In this document: positions 39,814 through 49,594 of the stretch, in pieces | Layout: each line of letters begins with the position of its first letter | Position numbering within the stretch: position 1 is the stretch's first letter | Origin: Thiocystis violacea | GTDB taxonomy: Bacteria > Pseudomonadota > Gammaproteobacteria > Chromatiales > Chromatiaceae | NCBI RefSeq assembly: GCF_016583575.1 | Contig: NZ_NRRG01000009.1 | Location: forward strand, 50,975 to 114,974 | Direction: 5' to 3' | DNA length: 64,000 bases | Made by a program: the position numbers and the translations under genes | The notes under the pieces: model-generated | Database searches by the model: none | Told to the model about the DNA's origin: nothing | The model's input: only the letters and a program-made list of their open reading frames with translations

Positions 39814-40623
39814 ATGGCGCCGATCCTGCTGCTCATGGCCGGGCTCTTTCTGCCGCTCTATCCGCTGAGCGCCCTGCCCAACGCGCTCATCCAAGGCCAG
39901 GCGAGGGGCGGCGCGCTCCCGGTCGGCGACTGGCGGCGCGGCCCGGCCGTCAAGGCGGCCATGATCCTCGTCTTTCCGCTCATCGGCCTCGGTCTGATCG
40001 CGCTGGCGATGGAGCAAGCGAGCGAGGGGGACGGCTGGGCGACCCTCTTCGCGATCTGGGGCGGACTGACCTCGGTGCTCTACGCCTTCCGGCTCTTGAG
40101 TGCGAAGGACGGCGAGATCTGGATCTCGCACCTCTACTCCTCCGCGCTGGCCCTGGTCTGGATCGGGGTCGGCTCCGGAGTGAGTCCACTCCTGCCGGCC
40201 ATCGGGCTGTCGGTCTCGCTGATTCCGCTGATCTTCCTGCTGGACCACTTGACCCAGCGCTTCGGCATCGCGCGCAGCGGGCTCTATCCGGGGCTCTGCT
40301 GCCGTCTGCCCTGGCTGGCGCACCTCTTCGTGCTGGCCGTGCTGTCGGCCATCGCCGTGCCCTTCTCGCCGTCCTTCTTCGCCCTGGCCGCACTCGCCTT
40401 CGGCGGCGTCGCGGCGGACACGGTCGTGGTGCTGCTGCCGATCTGTCTGTCCTGGCTGCTCTGGACCTGGGCCGGCGTCAACCTCCTGAGCGGTATCGTC
40501 TGGGGCGTCCCTCGGGAGGATCTGAGCTACCGCGACCTGGAGCCGCGTCAGGCGCTCGGACTCGGCGGGGGCCTGATCGCCCTTGGACTCTTCGGCATTC
40601 TGCTGGTGGAGGTAGCGCTATGA
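39814..40623 (+). CDS. Extra membrane protein of the dab operon
   Basis: 269-residue protein with about seven or eight hydrophobic helices and no soluble domain. The block LPWLAHLFVLAVLSAIAVPF (about residues 163-182) recalls the H/P-containing helices near the end of NuoM/NuoL-type antiporter subunits, but the full-length antiporter core is not there. It starts one base after the dabB stop and overlaps the next gene by four bases, so it is made with the Dab proteins. I infer an accessory or second transport subunit; it is not part of the minimal two-gene DAB system. Confidence 0.6.
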   Translation: MAPILLLMAGLFLPLYPLSALPNALIQGQARGGALPVGDWRRGPAVKAAMILVFPLIGLGLIALAMEQASEGDGWATLFAIWGGLTSVLYAFRLLSAKDGEIWISHLYSSALALVWIGVGSGVSPLLPAIGLSVSLIPLIFLLDHLTQRFGIARSGLYPGLCCRLPWLAHLFVLAVLSAIAVPFSPSFFALAALAFGGVAADTVVVLLPICLSWLLWTWAGVNLLSGIVWGVPREDLSYRDLEPRQALGLGGGLIALGLFGILLVEVAL

Positions 40624-41141
40624 CCGGGAACCCGCCCGAGCCGCATCCGCCCTCCCCGAACGCCGATGGGCCACGGCAGGGCCAAACACAGCCGAGCGCG
40701 ACCAGCCTGGGACGCGCCCTCAAGATCCGCTCCATGGTCACGGTCGCCGGCGAATTCCTGCCCTTCGTCTGGCCCATGCGCAACTTCATCCACCACAACC
40801 CGCTGCACGGGCTGGAGCATCTGCCCTTCGAGGCGGCGGTCGATCAGGCCAGCGCGCTCTTTCACGCGCGCGGCTATCTGCGCCGCACCGAGTATCAGGC
40901 GCTGCTGCGCGAGGGACACATCGATTCGGCGGTGATCGAGGAGCTGGTCGCCGAATTCCTGCTCGCCCAAGGCCCGGACCAGCCCGCCCCGGAGCACCAG
41001 GCGGAGGACGGCGCGACGCTCGACCTGCACCGCATCCTGGTCACCCTCATGACCCGCATGGATCAGCCCAGCGTCGGCAACGCCTTCCCGAGCACCGACG
41101 CCATCCTGGCGCAATTGCGCCCGCTGGCGGAGGCCCCATGA
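40620..41141 (+). CDS. DabA N-terminal part (split DUF2309)
   Basis: 173-residue frame that matches the N-terminus of DUF2309/DabA proteins: VAGEFLPFVWPMRNFIHHNP followed by LHGLEHLPFEAAVDQA. In one-piece DabA this runs directly into the next segment. Here the frame stops at 41141 and the rest of DabA begins in another frame at ATG 41138, within the four-base overlap ATGA. The two products together (173 + 921) are about the length of a long, intact DUF2309 protein. Either a natural two-chain DabA translated by coupling, or one frameshift. Confidence 0.75.
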   Translation: MTGNPPEPHPPSPNADGPRQGQTQPSATSLGRALKIRSMVTVAGEFLPFVWPMRNFIHHNPLHGLEHLPFEAAVDQASALFHARGYLRRTEYQALLREGHIDSAVIEELVAEFLLAQGPDQPAPEHQAEDGATLDLHRILVTLMTRMDQPSVGNAFPSTDAILAQLRPLAEAP

Positions 41142-43903
41142 AGCGGCTCGCGGCGGCGGAGATCGGCACGCGCTGGACGCTCTACGACCTCATCGACCAG
41201 CTCCACGGCGAGCGCATCGGCGCCACCCTGAACGAGTGGCTGATCAAGGGCTGTCTGGACTTCCTCGACGAAGGTCAGTCCGCCTGGCGGATGCCGGGGC
41301 GTCGGCAGGGGCTGTTCCAGTCCTGGTGTCAGATCGCCCGGCGCAACCGCCGCTGGCGCCTGCGCGGGCTGGATCTGGGTCCGACCCTGGAGCGGGTGGA
41401 GCAGCCGGAGGCGGCGATCGATCTGGTCATGACCCGGCTCGCGATCCCCGAGCGGCTGTGGATGGACTATTTCGCCGTCGAGCTGTCCAAGCTCCACGGC
41501 TGGGCCGGCTTCGTGCGCTGGCGCGCCCAAGCCAGGGACTATTACTGGCAGGAGCGCAACCCGGCGGATCTGGTCGACTTCATCGCCATCCGGCTCATCC
41601 TGTCGCTGCCCCTGATCGAGGAAGCTGAGCGGCGCCACCGACGCGACTTTCTCTACCCGGACTGGGTGCGCTGCATGAGCGAGCGTCCGCACGAATGTCT
41701 GCTGCGCCGCGAGCTGCATTCCGGCGCCATCCTTCCCGACTACGCACACCGGGTCGAGGTCGCGCTCGACGGCGGCGACACCAAGGGGATCGAGACCCTC
41801 TGTCTTGACTACGAGCGCGAGAAGACGGCACGCGAGGCCGCCAGCCGCGCCCTGCGTCTGCGGGAGCTGTGCGAGCTGGCCGGCATCCCGCGCGCGGAGC
41901 TGGCCACGCAACGTTCGGGCGCACTCCGCCAGATGATCGAGGCGGTCCATGGACTGCGCGCGCGCGAGGGTTTCCTCTGGATGCAGGCGCTCGAACGCAC
42001 TTACATCCGCCACTTGCTCGACCGGCTCGCCGCCCCGCGCGAAACCCCGGCCGAGGCGCTCGCGCGGACCGGCACGGCCGCGCCTGGGATCGCCGGCTCC
42101 AAGGTCCAGGCGCTCTTCTGTATCGATGTCCGCTCCGAGCGGCTGCGCCGCCAGCTCGAAGGGCTCGGCCACTACGAGACCTTCGGTGTCGCCGGCTTCT
42201 TCGGCGTCCCGGTCAACTTCATCGAGCTGGGCAAGGGTCACGAGAGCGCGCGCTGTCCGGCCATCGTGACGCCGCGCAACGTGGTGCTGGAGATGCCGCA
42301 CGAGCACGCGCCGCACGGACCCTCGCTCTTCCATCTCGCCACCGAGGTCGTCCACGACCTCAAATGCACGGCGCTGGCGCCCTACATCACGGTCGAGGCG
42401 GTGGGCCTGCTGTTCGGCTTCGACATGGTCGGCAAGACGCTCGCGCCGACCCTCTACCACCGCTGGCGCAAACGGCTCGACAACGGCCGTCCGCCGACGC
42501 GGTTGATGATCGACAAGCTCTCCGAGGAGGACGCGCGCGATCTCATCGCGAGCCTGCACGACGAGCTGGTGGTGCGGGCACTGGACCGCCAACTCGGGAT
42601 CAAGCGCGAGGCCGTCACCACCGGGATGATCCAGGAGCTGCGCGAGATCGCGCTGGGAAGGGCGGCGGCACCGAGCCAGCTCGCCCGGCGCTTCGACCTC
42701 GACAGCGCCACCGAGACGGTCTTCATCACCCGTCTGCGGCTGGAGTACCGGTTGACGCCCGATCAGGCGCGCCTCCAGCTTGAGCAACTGGCGCGCATCG
42801 GCTTTCGGATCGAGCGCCAAGCGCTGCTGGTGCGCAATACCCTGACCACCATCGGTCTGGCCGAGGACTTCGCCCGCACCATCCTGGTGGTGGGCCACGG
42901 CAGCCGCTCCCAGAACAACCCCTATGAATCCGCCCTCGACTGCGGCGCCTGCGGGGGCGACAAGGGCCTGGTGAACGCCCGCCTCTTTGCCGCCATGGCC
43001 AACCGGCGCGAGGTGCGCGAGCGGCTCGCCGGGCAGGGTATCCGCATCCCGGAGGACACCTGGTTCATCCCGGCCCTGCACGACACCACGACCGACGAGA
43101 TCCAGCTCCACGACCTCGACCAACTGCCGCCGGGCCGCCTGACCCAGTTGACGCGCATTCAGGAGGACCTGGCCGCCGCCGGGCGGCTCTGCGCGCGCGA
43201 GCGCTGCGCTGCGCTGGGCGAGACCGGAATCGACTCACCCGAGGCCGCCGCGCGCCGGGTCAAGCGCAACGCGCTCGACTGGACCCAGGTCCGACCGGAA
43301 TGGGGTCTCTCGGGCAACGCCAGCTTCATCATCGGCCACCGCGACCTCACTCGCGCGGTCGATCTCGCGGGGCGGGCCTTCCTGCACTCCTATGACCATC
43401 GTCGGGACGCGAGCGGCGCGTCACTCGAAGCCATCCTCTCAGGCCCCTTGATCGTCGCCCAGTGGATCAATCTGGAGCACTACTTCTCGGTGGTCGACAA
43501 CGCCGTCTTCGGCAGCGGCAGCAAGGTCTATCACAACGTCGTCGGACGCTTCGGCGTCATGACCGGCAATGTCAGCGACCTGCGCACCGGCCTGCCGGCC
43601 CAGACGCTGCGCCAGGGCGAGCGGCCCTACCACCAGCCCATGCGCCTGATCACCGTCATCGAGGCCCCCCTGCCCTTCGTCCAGGGCGTGCTGAGCCGGG
43701 TCTTCAAGGTCCGCGAGCTGGTCGAGAACGGCTGGATTCGCCTGCTGGTCATCGACCGCGCCGAGGGCGCCGCTCACCTCTTCGAGCAAGGGACGTGGAT
43801 GGCGCAGCCCTGGACGCCGCGGCCCGAGAATGGCAGGAGCGCCGCCGTCGAACCGGCCCGGAGAGCCCGAAAACGCCAGGTTCCCGTGGAGACACCCTCA
43901 TGA
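41138..43903 (+). CDS. dabA: DabA carbonic-anhydrase-like catalytic subunit (DUF2309)
   Basis: 921-residue DUF2309 protein that, with DabB, hydrates CO2 to trap bicarbonate in the cell. The zinc-site residues known for DabA are all present with the right spacing: Cys328 and Asp330 in LFCIDVRSE, His587 in VVGHGSRSQN and Cys602 in DCGACGG. The protein opens with IGTRWTLYDLIDQLHGERIG, which continues the preceding frame in other DabA proteins. It overlaps that frame by four bases and the PII-like gene by four. The energy-coupled mechanism is known from Halothiobacillus. Confidence 0.92.
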   Translation: MKRLAAAEIGTRWTLYDLIDQLHGERIGATLNEWLIKGCLDFLDEGQSAWRMPGRRQGLFQSWCQIARRNRRWRLRGLDLGPTLERVEQPEAAIDLVMTRLAIPERLWMDYFAVELSKLHGWAGFVRWRAQARDYYWQERNPADLVDFIAIRLILSLPLIEEAERRHRRDFLYPDWVRCMSERPHECLLRRELHSGAILPDYAHRVEVALDGGDTKGIETLCLDYEREKTAREAASRALRLRELCELAGIPRAELATQRSGALRQMIEAVHGLRAREGFLWMQALERTYIRHLLDRLAAPRETPAEALARTGTAAPGIAGSKVQALFCIDVRSERLRRQLEGLGHYETFGVAGFFGVPVNFIELGKGHESARCPAIVTPRNVVLEMPHEHAPHGPSLFHLATEVVHDLKCTALAPYITVEAVGLLFGFDMVGKTLAPTLYHRWRKRLDNGRPPTRLMIDKLSEEDARDLIASLHDELVVRALDRQLGIKREAVTTGMIQELREIALGRAAAPSQLARRFDLDSATETVFITRLRLEYRLTPDQARLQLEQLARIGFRIERQALLVRNTLTTIGLAEDFARTILVVGHGSRSQNNPYESALDCGACGGDKGLVNARLFAAMANRREVRERLAGQGIRIPEDTWFIPALHDTTTDEIQLHDLDQLPPGRLTQLTRIQEDLAAAGRLCARERCAALGETGIDSPEAAARRVKRNALDWTQVRPEWGLSGNASFIIGHRDLTRAVDLAGRAFLHSYDHRRDASGASLEAILSGPLIVAQWINLEHYFSVVDNAVFGSGSKVYHNVVGRFGVMTGNVSDLRTGLPAQTLRQGERPYHQPMRLITVIEAPLPFVQGVLSRVFKVRELVENGWIRLLVIDRAEGAAHLFEQGTWMAQPWTPRPENGRSAAVEPARRARKRQVPVETPS

Positions 43904-44232
43904 AGTCACTCGCCATGAGCGCCATGAAGAAGATCGAGATCATCGTCGAGGGCCAGCACCAGGGCTTCGTCACCGATCTGCTCGACCGCGCCGGCGCGGG
44001 CGGCTACAGCATCCTGCACAACCTCTCCGGCAAGGGGACGCACGGCGCGCACAAGGGCCATCTAATGTTCAACGACGAGTCAGTGCTGGTGATGATCGTC
44101 AGCGCCGTCCCGCCGAGCCTGGTCGACCCGATCCTGGAGGGCTTGACGCCCTTCCTCGACCGGCACATGGGCGTGGTCTTCACCTCGGATATCGCGGTGA
44201 GCCGGATGGTGCCGCCGGAGCCCGACGGCTAG
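43900..44232 (+). CDS. PII-like signalling protein of the dab operon
   Basis: 110-residue protein with a ferredoxin-like PII fold: KKIEIIVEGQHQGFVTDLLD opening strand-helix, a loop GKGTHGAHKGHLMFN in the T-loop place, and a long second beta-alpha-beta half ending MGVVFTSDIAVSRM. It lacks the uridylylated Tyr of GlnB. PII-like proteins (SbtB, carboxysomal CPII) are encoded beside bicarbonate transporters and bind adenine nucleotides or bicarbonate; placed here it probably adjusts DabAB activity. ATG at 43900 overlaps the dabA stop; an alternative Met seven codons later (43921) is possible. Confidence 0.82.
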   Translation: MKSLAMSAMKKIEIIVEGQHQGFVTDLLDRAGAGGYSILHNLSGKGTHGAHKGHLMFNDESVLVMIVSAVPPSLVDPILEGLTPFLDRHMGVVFTSDIAVSRMVPPEPDG

Positions 44233-44354
44233 GCCAGCGCGGCGACGAGCACCGGAACCGCGGATTCAGGCGATCGACGCGCCTTGCTCGTTCAGGCGCG
44301 GTGTCGATGCAGTTCTTTCGTCCTCCTCGTCTCCGTCCGAGTGAGACGTTTTGC

Positions 44355-44380
44355 AAGCCGGCGCCCGCCGGCTTCTTTTT
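44355..44380 (+). terminator. Rho-independent terminator of the dab operon
   Basis: AAGCCGGCG at 44355 and CGCCGGCTT ending 44374 form a GC-rich stem with almost no spacer (8-bp effective stem), followed by CTTTTTG. It is 120 bases after the PII-like stop. In reverse it would also end transcription of the antitoxin remnant. Confidence 0.85.
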
Positions 44381-44406
44381 GTTTCAGACTGATCATGGAA
44401 CCAGAG

Positions 44407-44436
44407 TCAACAATGGGTGTCGAGCAGCAGCCTCAC
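44407..44436 (-). pseudogene. Start of a VapC toxin, broken after nine codons
   Basis: After the antitoxin stop, GTG begins the frame VRLLLDTHC, the conserved opening of a PIN toxin (with the first active-site Asp), which hits TGA at the tenth codon. If that codon is read through, the next residues are LWF, again as in PIN toxins, and then the resemblance ends as the terminator sequence begins. The toxin is therefore lost. Confidence 0.65.
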
Positions 44437-44693
44437 GCATGGCCTCCCAGCCAGACGTCATCCGGCAAGGGCGCATCGAAGTCATCGCCCATCCGGACCT
44501 GGCCACGAAACTGGCCGAATTGCCTTGGCCGCCGCGCGGGATCGGGCCACGCGGGCGTGTCATGCCCAGTGACCCCGTCGCGCTCCTCATAGAGCACGAC
44601 AATCCTGGCCTTGCGGACCTGCACATCCGCCGGCAGCTTGAGGTGGATCTCCTGGTTCTCGTCGATCTCGGTCTCTAGCTCAATGGCCCGCAT
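44433..44693 (-). CDS. Orphan antitoxin (VapB-like)
   Basis: 86-residue protein beginning MRAIELETEIDENQEIHLKL, PADVQVRKARIVVLYEE, and ending RQFGQFRGQVRMGDDFDAPL plus WLGG; this is a common antitoxin type that pairs with PIN toxins. The toxin that should follow survives only as nine codons. ATG at 44693 is the clear start. The gene is intact and may still be expressed, though its partner is gone. Confidence 0.72.
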   Translation of the reverse strand: MRAIELETEIDENQEIHLKLPADVQVRKARIVVLYEERDGVTGHDTPAWPDPARRPRQFGQFRGQVRMGDDFDAPLPDDVWLGGHA

Positions 44694-44774
44694 GCTCGTC
44701 AATCTCCCGGATCGGATGGTCGCTGCTCCAGTATGGTGGGAATCCCGGCCGTCGAACAACAGAGGTTGCACGCC

Positions 44775-45317
44775 ATGAACCCGATCGTCATCGCCGTCGC
44801 CGCGAACGCGCGCCACGACTTCTCCAAACAAACCCGGCCGAGCATTCGTCTGCTGACGGGCCTTGGGGTCGAGGGTGACGCGCACTGTGGAACCAGCGTC
44901 AGACACCGCTCCCATGTCAGGCGCGACCCGACGCGGCCGAACCTGCGGCAGGTGCATCTGATCCAGAGCGAGCTGTTCGCGGAGCTGGCCGCGCGCGGCT
45001 TCGCGATCGAACCGGGCGGCATGGGCGAGAACATCACCACGCGCGGCGTCGACCTCCTGTCGCTCCCGCGCGGCGCCGAGCTGTGCATCGGGGCCGAGGC
45101 GGTGGTGCGGCTCACGGGCCTGCGCAGTCCCTGCTCCCAACTGGACGGCTACCGGCCCGGACTCATGGCGGCGGTGCTGGAGCGCGCCCCGGATGGCGGT
45201 CTCATCCGCAAGGCCGGGGTCATGGGCGTGGTGGTGAGCGGGGGAACCGTCGGCGCGGGAGACGCGATCCGCGTGACCTGGCCCGCCGAACCCTTTCAGC
45301 GGCTGGAGCCGGTTTAG
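44775..45317 (+). CDS. MOSC domain protein
   Basis: 180-residue single MOSC domain protein. It carries GLGVEGDAHCGTSVRHRSHV, RQVHLIQSELFAELAARGF, GGMGENITTRGVDLLSLPRG and the LRSPCSQLD strand that holds the conserved MOSC cysteine. MOSC proteins bind sulfurated molybdenum cofactor or act on N-hydroxylated compounds (YiiM, mARC). Being next to nar, moaA and nor genes fits a molybdenum-related task but proves nothing. ATG at 44775 preceded by AGAGG is chosen over an ATG at 44733. Confidence 0.85.
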   Translation: MNPIVIAVAANARHDFSKQTRPSIRLLTGLGVEGDAHCGTSVRHRSHVRRDPTRPNLRQVHLIQSELFAELAARGFAIEPGGMGENITTRGVDLLSLPRGAELCIGAEAVVRLTGLRSPCSQLDGYRPGLMAAVLERAPDGGLIRKAGVMGVVVSGGTVGAGDAIRVTWPAEPFQRLEPV

Positions 45318-45366
45318 GTTTACCCGCCAGAGAGCACGGCTCGAACCCCTCGATGACCCATGGCGT

Positions 45367-45380
45367 TTGACTTGCATCAA
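45367..45380 (+). promoter_or_regulatory. FNR/DNR box upstream of norC
   Basis: TTGACTTGCATCAA is TTGAY-N4-ATCAA, one base from the consensus of FNR and the NO-responsive DNR/NNR regulators. It is 75 bases before the norC start in a 138-base gap, an expected place for anaerobic/NO activation of nor genes. Confidence 0.75.
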
Positions 45381-45455
45381 GGCGCCAATCCCGCCGCGCT
45401 CGTTCAATGCAAAAGACCAACCGCTCCGATGCGTTTATAGTGAGGTATCCGCCCG

Positions 45456-47355
<1,900 letters not shown>

Positions 47356-47425
47356 GGCGGCCGCGCCGCCTGTCCCCGGCAACCGGCCGGGGCCGGGCGC
47401 GCGCGCCTCCCACCCGGAATCTCCC

Positions 47426-48007
47426 ATGACCGCGACCATCGCCACCCATCAGGACCGCTATCCCCCCGGCGATCTCGCGATCTGGATCTTCATCCTGGCC
47501 GAACTGGCGGTCTTCGCGATCTTCTTCGCCGCCTATGCCTTCGCGCGCATGGGCGATGTCGCGCTCTTCGACCACTATCAGGCGACGCTCGACAAGGATG
47601 CCGCCCTGCTCAACTCGCTGGCCCTGATCACCGGCAGCTATTGCGTGGTGCGCGCGCTCGCCGCCATGCGCGAGGATCACCGCGCCGCCAGCGTGCGCTG
47701 GCTGATCGCCGCGCTGGGCATGGGCACGCTCTTCCTGGTCGTCAAATCGCTGGAGTATGCCCACCACCTCGCGGCGGGCGTCCGGCTCAGCACCAACACC
47801 TTCTACATGTTCTATCTGTCGCTCACCTTCTTCCATTTCATGCACGTGATCATGGGGATGGTGATCCTCGCGGCGGTCGCCTGGAAGGCCCATCGGGGCG
47901 GTTACAGCGCGCGCGAGCACACCGGAATGGAGACCGGCGGCGTCTACTGGCACATGGTCGATCTGGTGTGGCTCATCCTCTTTCCTCTCGTCTATGTGAT
48001 GCGGTAA
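47426..48007 (+). CDS. norE: NorE, cytochrome c oxidase subunit III family
   Basis: 193-residue protein with five helices of the oxidase subunit III family: DLAIWIFILAELAVFAIFFA at the start, FFHFMHVIMGMVIL and a final ETGGVYWHMVDLVWLILFPL. NorE is an accessory protein that improves NO reductase activity or stability. It follows norB by 70 bases and precedes norF, the usual norCB-EF grouping. ATG at 47426 is the only start that begins the domain. Confidence 0.88.
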   Translation: MTATIATHQDRYPPGDLAIWIFILAELAVFAIFFAAYAFARMGDVALFDHYQATLDKDAALLNSLALITGSYCVVRALAAMREDHRAASVRWLIAALGMGTLFLVVKSLEYAHHLAAGVRLSTNTFYMFYLSLTFFHFMHVIMGMVILAAVAWKAHRGGYSAREHTGMETGGVYWHMVDLVWLILFPLVYVMR

Positions 48008-48012
48008 CGACG

Positions 48013-48309
48013 ATGTCCAGCTCGAATCCCTCCAGATCGTTCGTAATACGCCCCTGCACCCAGGTCTATCTGGCGCTGATGGGGCTCACCGCGACGACCT
48101 ATCTGATCGGCACCGCCGCCGCACCCGAGCAAGGGCCGGGGCTCGGCCTATCGCTGTTGGTCCTGGGCTTCGCCCTGCTCAAGAGCCACCTGATCGGCGA
48201 CTACTTCATGGGACTGAGGGGACTCCACGGCCCCTGGCGCTGGGTCATCCTGCTGTGGCTGCTGATCCCCGGCGGCCTCATCCTGACCGCCTTCGTGCTG
48301 TCGGCCTGA
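48013..48309 (+). CDS. norF: NorF, cytochrome c oxidase subunit IV family
   Basis: 98-residue protein with three hydrophobic helices; the core LLVLGFALLKSHLIGDYFMG, about residues 46-66, is typical of NorF/CoxIV-like (caa3_CtaG partner) small subunits. It starts five bases after norE and like NorE is probably needed for full NO reductase activity rather than catalysis. Confidence 0.8.
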   Translation: MSSSNPSRSFVIRPCTQVYLALMGLTATTYLIGTAAAPEQGPGLGLSLLVLGFALLKSHLIGDYFMGLRGLHGPWRWVILLWLLIPGGLILTAFVLSA

Positions 48310-48324
48310 GCGCGGGTGACACCG

Positions 48325-49170
48325 ATGCGCAACGTCGCCACCGCCGTCCAGCCGCTCTCCCCCGCCGCATCCGCCCCGCGTGACCTCGACGCGCGGCCGC
48401 CGGTTTTTTACCGGCCGCAAGGCCAGGAGATCGCCCTCTTCGAGCATGCCTTCCACAATCGCCTGCCGGTGATGATCAAGGGTCCGACCGGCTGCGGGAA
48501 GACGCGCTTCGTGCGCGCCATGGCCGAGCGTCTGGGCCGCGCGCTCTACACCGTCGCCTGTCACGATGACCTCACCGCCGCCGATCTGGTCGGACGTCAC
48601 CTGATCGGCGCGGACGGCACCTACTGGAGCGATGGCCCGCTGACCCGCGCGGTGCGCGAGGGCGCCATCTGTTATCTCGACGAGGTGGTGGAGGCGCGCA
48701 AGGACACCACGGTCGTGATGCACCCGCTCACCGACGACCGGCGCATCCTGCCCTTGGAGCGCACCGGCGAGACCCTGCGCGCACCGCCCGCCTTCATGCT
48801 GGTGGTTTCCTACAACCCCGGCTATCAGAACCTGCTCAAGGGCATGAAGCCGAGCACGCGCCAGCGCTTCGTGGGGATCAGCCTGGGCTTTCCGGAGCCC
48901 GCCCTAGAGCGCGACATCCTCGTCGGCGAGACCGGGATCGACGCCGCCTGGGCGGGCCAGTTGGTCGGACTCGCCGGCGCCTTGCGGGCGCTCCAGGACC
49001 ACGACCTTGAGGAAGGCGTCTCGACCCGGCTGCTGGTCTATGCCGCGACCCTCATTCGCGCCGGGATGGAAGCGCGCGCGGCCTGTCGCGCCGCGCTGGT
49101 GGAGCCCCTGAGCGACGATCCCGAGACGGTCGCGGCGCTGGTGGAGGTGATCGATGCGGCACTCGACTGA
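48325..49170 (+). CDS. norQ: NorQ MoxR-type AAA+ ATPase
   Basis: 281-residue ATPase of the NorQ/CbbQ family that, with NorD, inserts the non-haem iron into NorB. Walker A is GPTGCGKT (about residue 54), Walker B is AICYLDEVVEA, and the C-terminal NorQ-specific part has STRLLVYAATLIRAGM. ATG at 48325 is taken; an in-frame GTG at 48316 is possible. It overlaps the next gene by 17 bases. Confidence 0.9.
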   Translation: MRNVATAVQPLSPAASAPRDLDARPPVFYRPQGQEIALFEHAFHNRLPVMIKGPTGCGKTRFVRAMAERLGRALYTVACHDDLTAADLVGRHLIGADGTYWSDGPLTRAVREGAICYLDEVVEARKDTTVVMHPLTDDRRILPLERTGETLRAPPAFMLVVSYNPGYQNLLKGMKPSTRQRFVGISLGFPEPALERDILVGETGIDAAWAGQLVGLAGALRALQDHDLEEGVSTRLLVYAATLIRAGMEARAACRAALVEPLSDDPETVAALVEVIDAALD

Positions 49171-49594
49171 CCACGCGGGCCGGCAACGCGAGGCCGACCG
49201 TCGGCTCGCCATCGCCGCCGCCGCGCTCTATCTCGCGAATCTGCTGATCCTGCCGGGCATCGCCTTTGCGATCCTCCTGCTGCTGGCCTGGCGCCACCGC
49301 GCCAATCCATCCGCGCTGGCCGCCGCCCATCTGCGCCAAGCGGTCGCCGCCAGCCTCTGGATCGGCGGATTGCTGCTCCCGCCGATCGCCGCCGCCCTGG
49401 CGCTCGCCCCGGCCGACGCCTCCGGCATGGGGGCCTGGATGCTGGTGATCCTCTTCTTCATCCTCTGTCACACCAGCTTCGTCCTGCTCGGCGTGATCGC
49501 CCTGACCCGGGCGATGGCCGGCCTCTGCTGGCGTTATCCCTTGATCGGCCCGGCCCTGCCGGCCGCCTGCGGGCGCGGGCCGCGCCATGACTAG
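49154..49594 (+). CDS. Four-helix membrane protein within the nor cluster
   Basis: 146-residue membrane protein with about four hydrophobic helices (ALYLANLLILPGIAFAILLL; SLWIGGLLLPPIAAAL; WMLVILFFILCHTSFVLLGV). It has no cofactor motif. It overlaps norQ upstream and the iron-sulfur gene downstream, so it is surely translated with them. Similar small genes occur in some nor clusters; the role is unknown. Confidence 0.7.
   Translation: MRHSTDHAGRQREADRRLAIAAAALYLANLLILPGIAFAILLLLAWRHRANPSALAAAHLRQAVAASLWIGGLLLPPIAAALALAPADASGMGAWMLVILFFILCHTSFVLLGVIALTRAMAGLCWRYPLIGPALPAACGRGPRHD

Noticed and set aside
45436..45441. TATAGT as a -10 box for norC
   Set aside because: It would give a leader of only a few bases that excludes the ribosome site, and its spacing to the FNR box is not standard.
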